In this document: positions 13,721-14,152 of the stretch, one piece after another
Layout: every line of letters starts with the position of its first letter
How positions within the stretch are numbered: position 1 is the stretch's first letter
Source of the DNA: W0P28-013 sp963658575
Lineage (GTDB): Bacteria > Bacteroidota > Bacteroidia > Bacteroidales > Paludibacteraceae
Direction: 5' to 3'
Length of the DNA stretch: 14,152 nt
NCBI GenBank assembly: GCA_963658575.1
Contig: CAVKQB010000057.1
Location: forward strand, 1-14,152
Program-made: the position numbers and the translations under genes
The notes under the pieces: model-generated
Database searches by the model: none
What the model was told of the DNA's origin: nothing
What the model saw: only the letters and a program-made list of their open reading frames with translations

Positions 13721-14152
13721 ATAGCGTTAGTGTTGTTATACCGAACTATAACGGCAAAGAATTGCTCCGTCAATACTTGCCGTACCTGTTTCGTGCCATA
13801 GCCGCTTGTCCGCAGATAACCGAAAGCGAGGTTATCGTGGTGGATGACGCCTCGACGGACGGCTCCTCTGCATACCTATCCGCTGAATGGGGACAGATAC
13901 GATTGATTGAAAATGAGCAAAACAGCGGCTTTGGGAAAAGCGTAAATAGAGGTATTGCGGCAGCCCGCTTTGAAGCAGTCTGCCTGCTCAATACCGATAT
14001 GCAGGTGGCGGAAGACTATTTCACGGTGTTGCTCCCGCTATTGGAACAGACTACGCATGGAAGTGCAATTGCAGAAGTTTTTGGTGTCTATTGCGCTATA
14101 CGAGACCCGAAATCCCGAACCATCACCGAAGGTAGAAAGCAAATGCGGATAC
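13702..14152 (+). CDS. Glycosyltransferase family 2, partial (3' end cut by window)
   Basis: The frame runs off the right edge; 150 codons are visible. It begins with VSVVIPNYNGKELL (9-22) and has the GT-A nucleotide-sugar motifs EVIVVDDASTDGS (43-55), NSGFGKSVNRGI (74-85) and the DXD-like LLNTDMQ (95-101). It resembles rhamnosyl- or galactosyl-type GT2 enzymes of surface-glycan synthesis. No ATG fits; the likeliest start is TTG at 13702, with a second in-frame TTG at 13690, both inside the kinase gene. Last visible member of the operon; donor unknown. Confidence 0.85.
   Translation, partial: MEAPKINSVSVVIPNYNGKELLRQYLPYLFRAIAACPQITESEVIVVDDASTDGSSAYLSAEWGQIRLIENEQNSGFGKSVNRGIAAARFEAVCLLNTDMQVAEDYFTVLLPLLEQTTHGSAIAEVFGVYCAIRDPKSRTITEGRKQMRI

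Overview
The window comes from a Bacteroidota genome, most likely order Bacteroidales. The signs are TAnnTTTG-type -7 promoter boxes, no Shine-Dalgarno reliance, a C-terminal type IX secretion (T9SS) sorting domain, a CTnDOT-like tyrosine recombinase, FKBP lipoproteins, and DUF4254, Wzi-like and GT90 proteins of the kind found in that group. The species cannot be named from the sequence alone.

Layout: (1) 62-1210, minus strand, is a tyrosine recombinase, probably one end of an integrated element. (2) 1211-2280 has no ordinary gene. It holds an array of 8-bp repeats, a patchwork of short repeat words, a good promoter (1884-1914) and a strongly folded leader (about 1962-2164, with a possible pseudoknot), followed by a possible 39-codon ORF. 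(3) 2281-5169 encodes a 962-residue T9SS-exported surface protein made of three tandem units at an 879-bp period. Each unit is a Fib_succ_major/FISUMP-like domain plus an InlB-B-like repeat. (4) 5170-6025 is gene-free repeat DNA ending in a clear terminator. (5) 6026-7513, minus strand, is a two-gene operon of FKBP prolyl isomerases, one cytoplasmic and one lipoprotein, descended from a duplication. (6) 7514-7963 is a divergent intergenic region with more of the same repeat words. (7) 7964-14152, plus strand, is a tightly packed operon for envelope glycan: kelch lipoprotein, Wzi-like outer-membrane protein, DUF4254, GT9, GT90, WaaP-like kinase and a GT2 cut by the window edge. Five of its six junctions overlap or abut; the remaining gap is 3 nt.

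Most interesting observation: in units 1 and 2 of the T9SS protein, a 144-bp stretch (2842-2985 and 3721-3864) differs in 23 codons. Of 38 base differences, 36 fall at codon positions 1 or 2, and every changed codon alters the amino acid. The unchanged codons are GC-rich and A-poor. Just upstream, the same two units differ mainly by synonymous third-base changes. This is the pattern expected from adenine-directed mutagenesis of AAY codons by a diversity-generating retroelement (DGR). It would mean two variable regions in one secreted protein. No template repeat or reverse transcriptase lies in the window, so they would have to act from elsewhere in the genome.

How the parts may work together (inference): the T9SS protein would display two variable C-type-lectin-like binding faces at the cell surface. 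The downstream operon builds surface polysaccharide, to which T9SS cargo is attached in some relatives.
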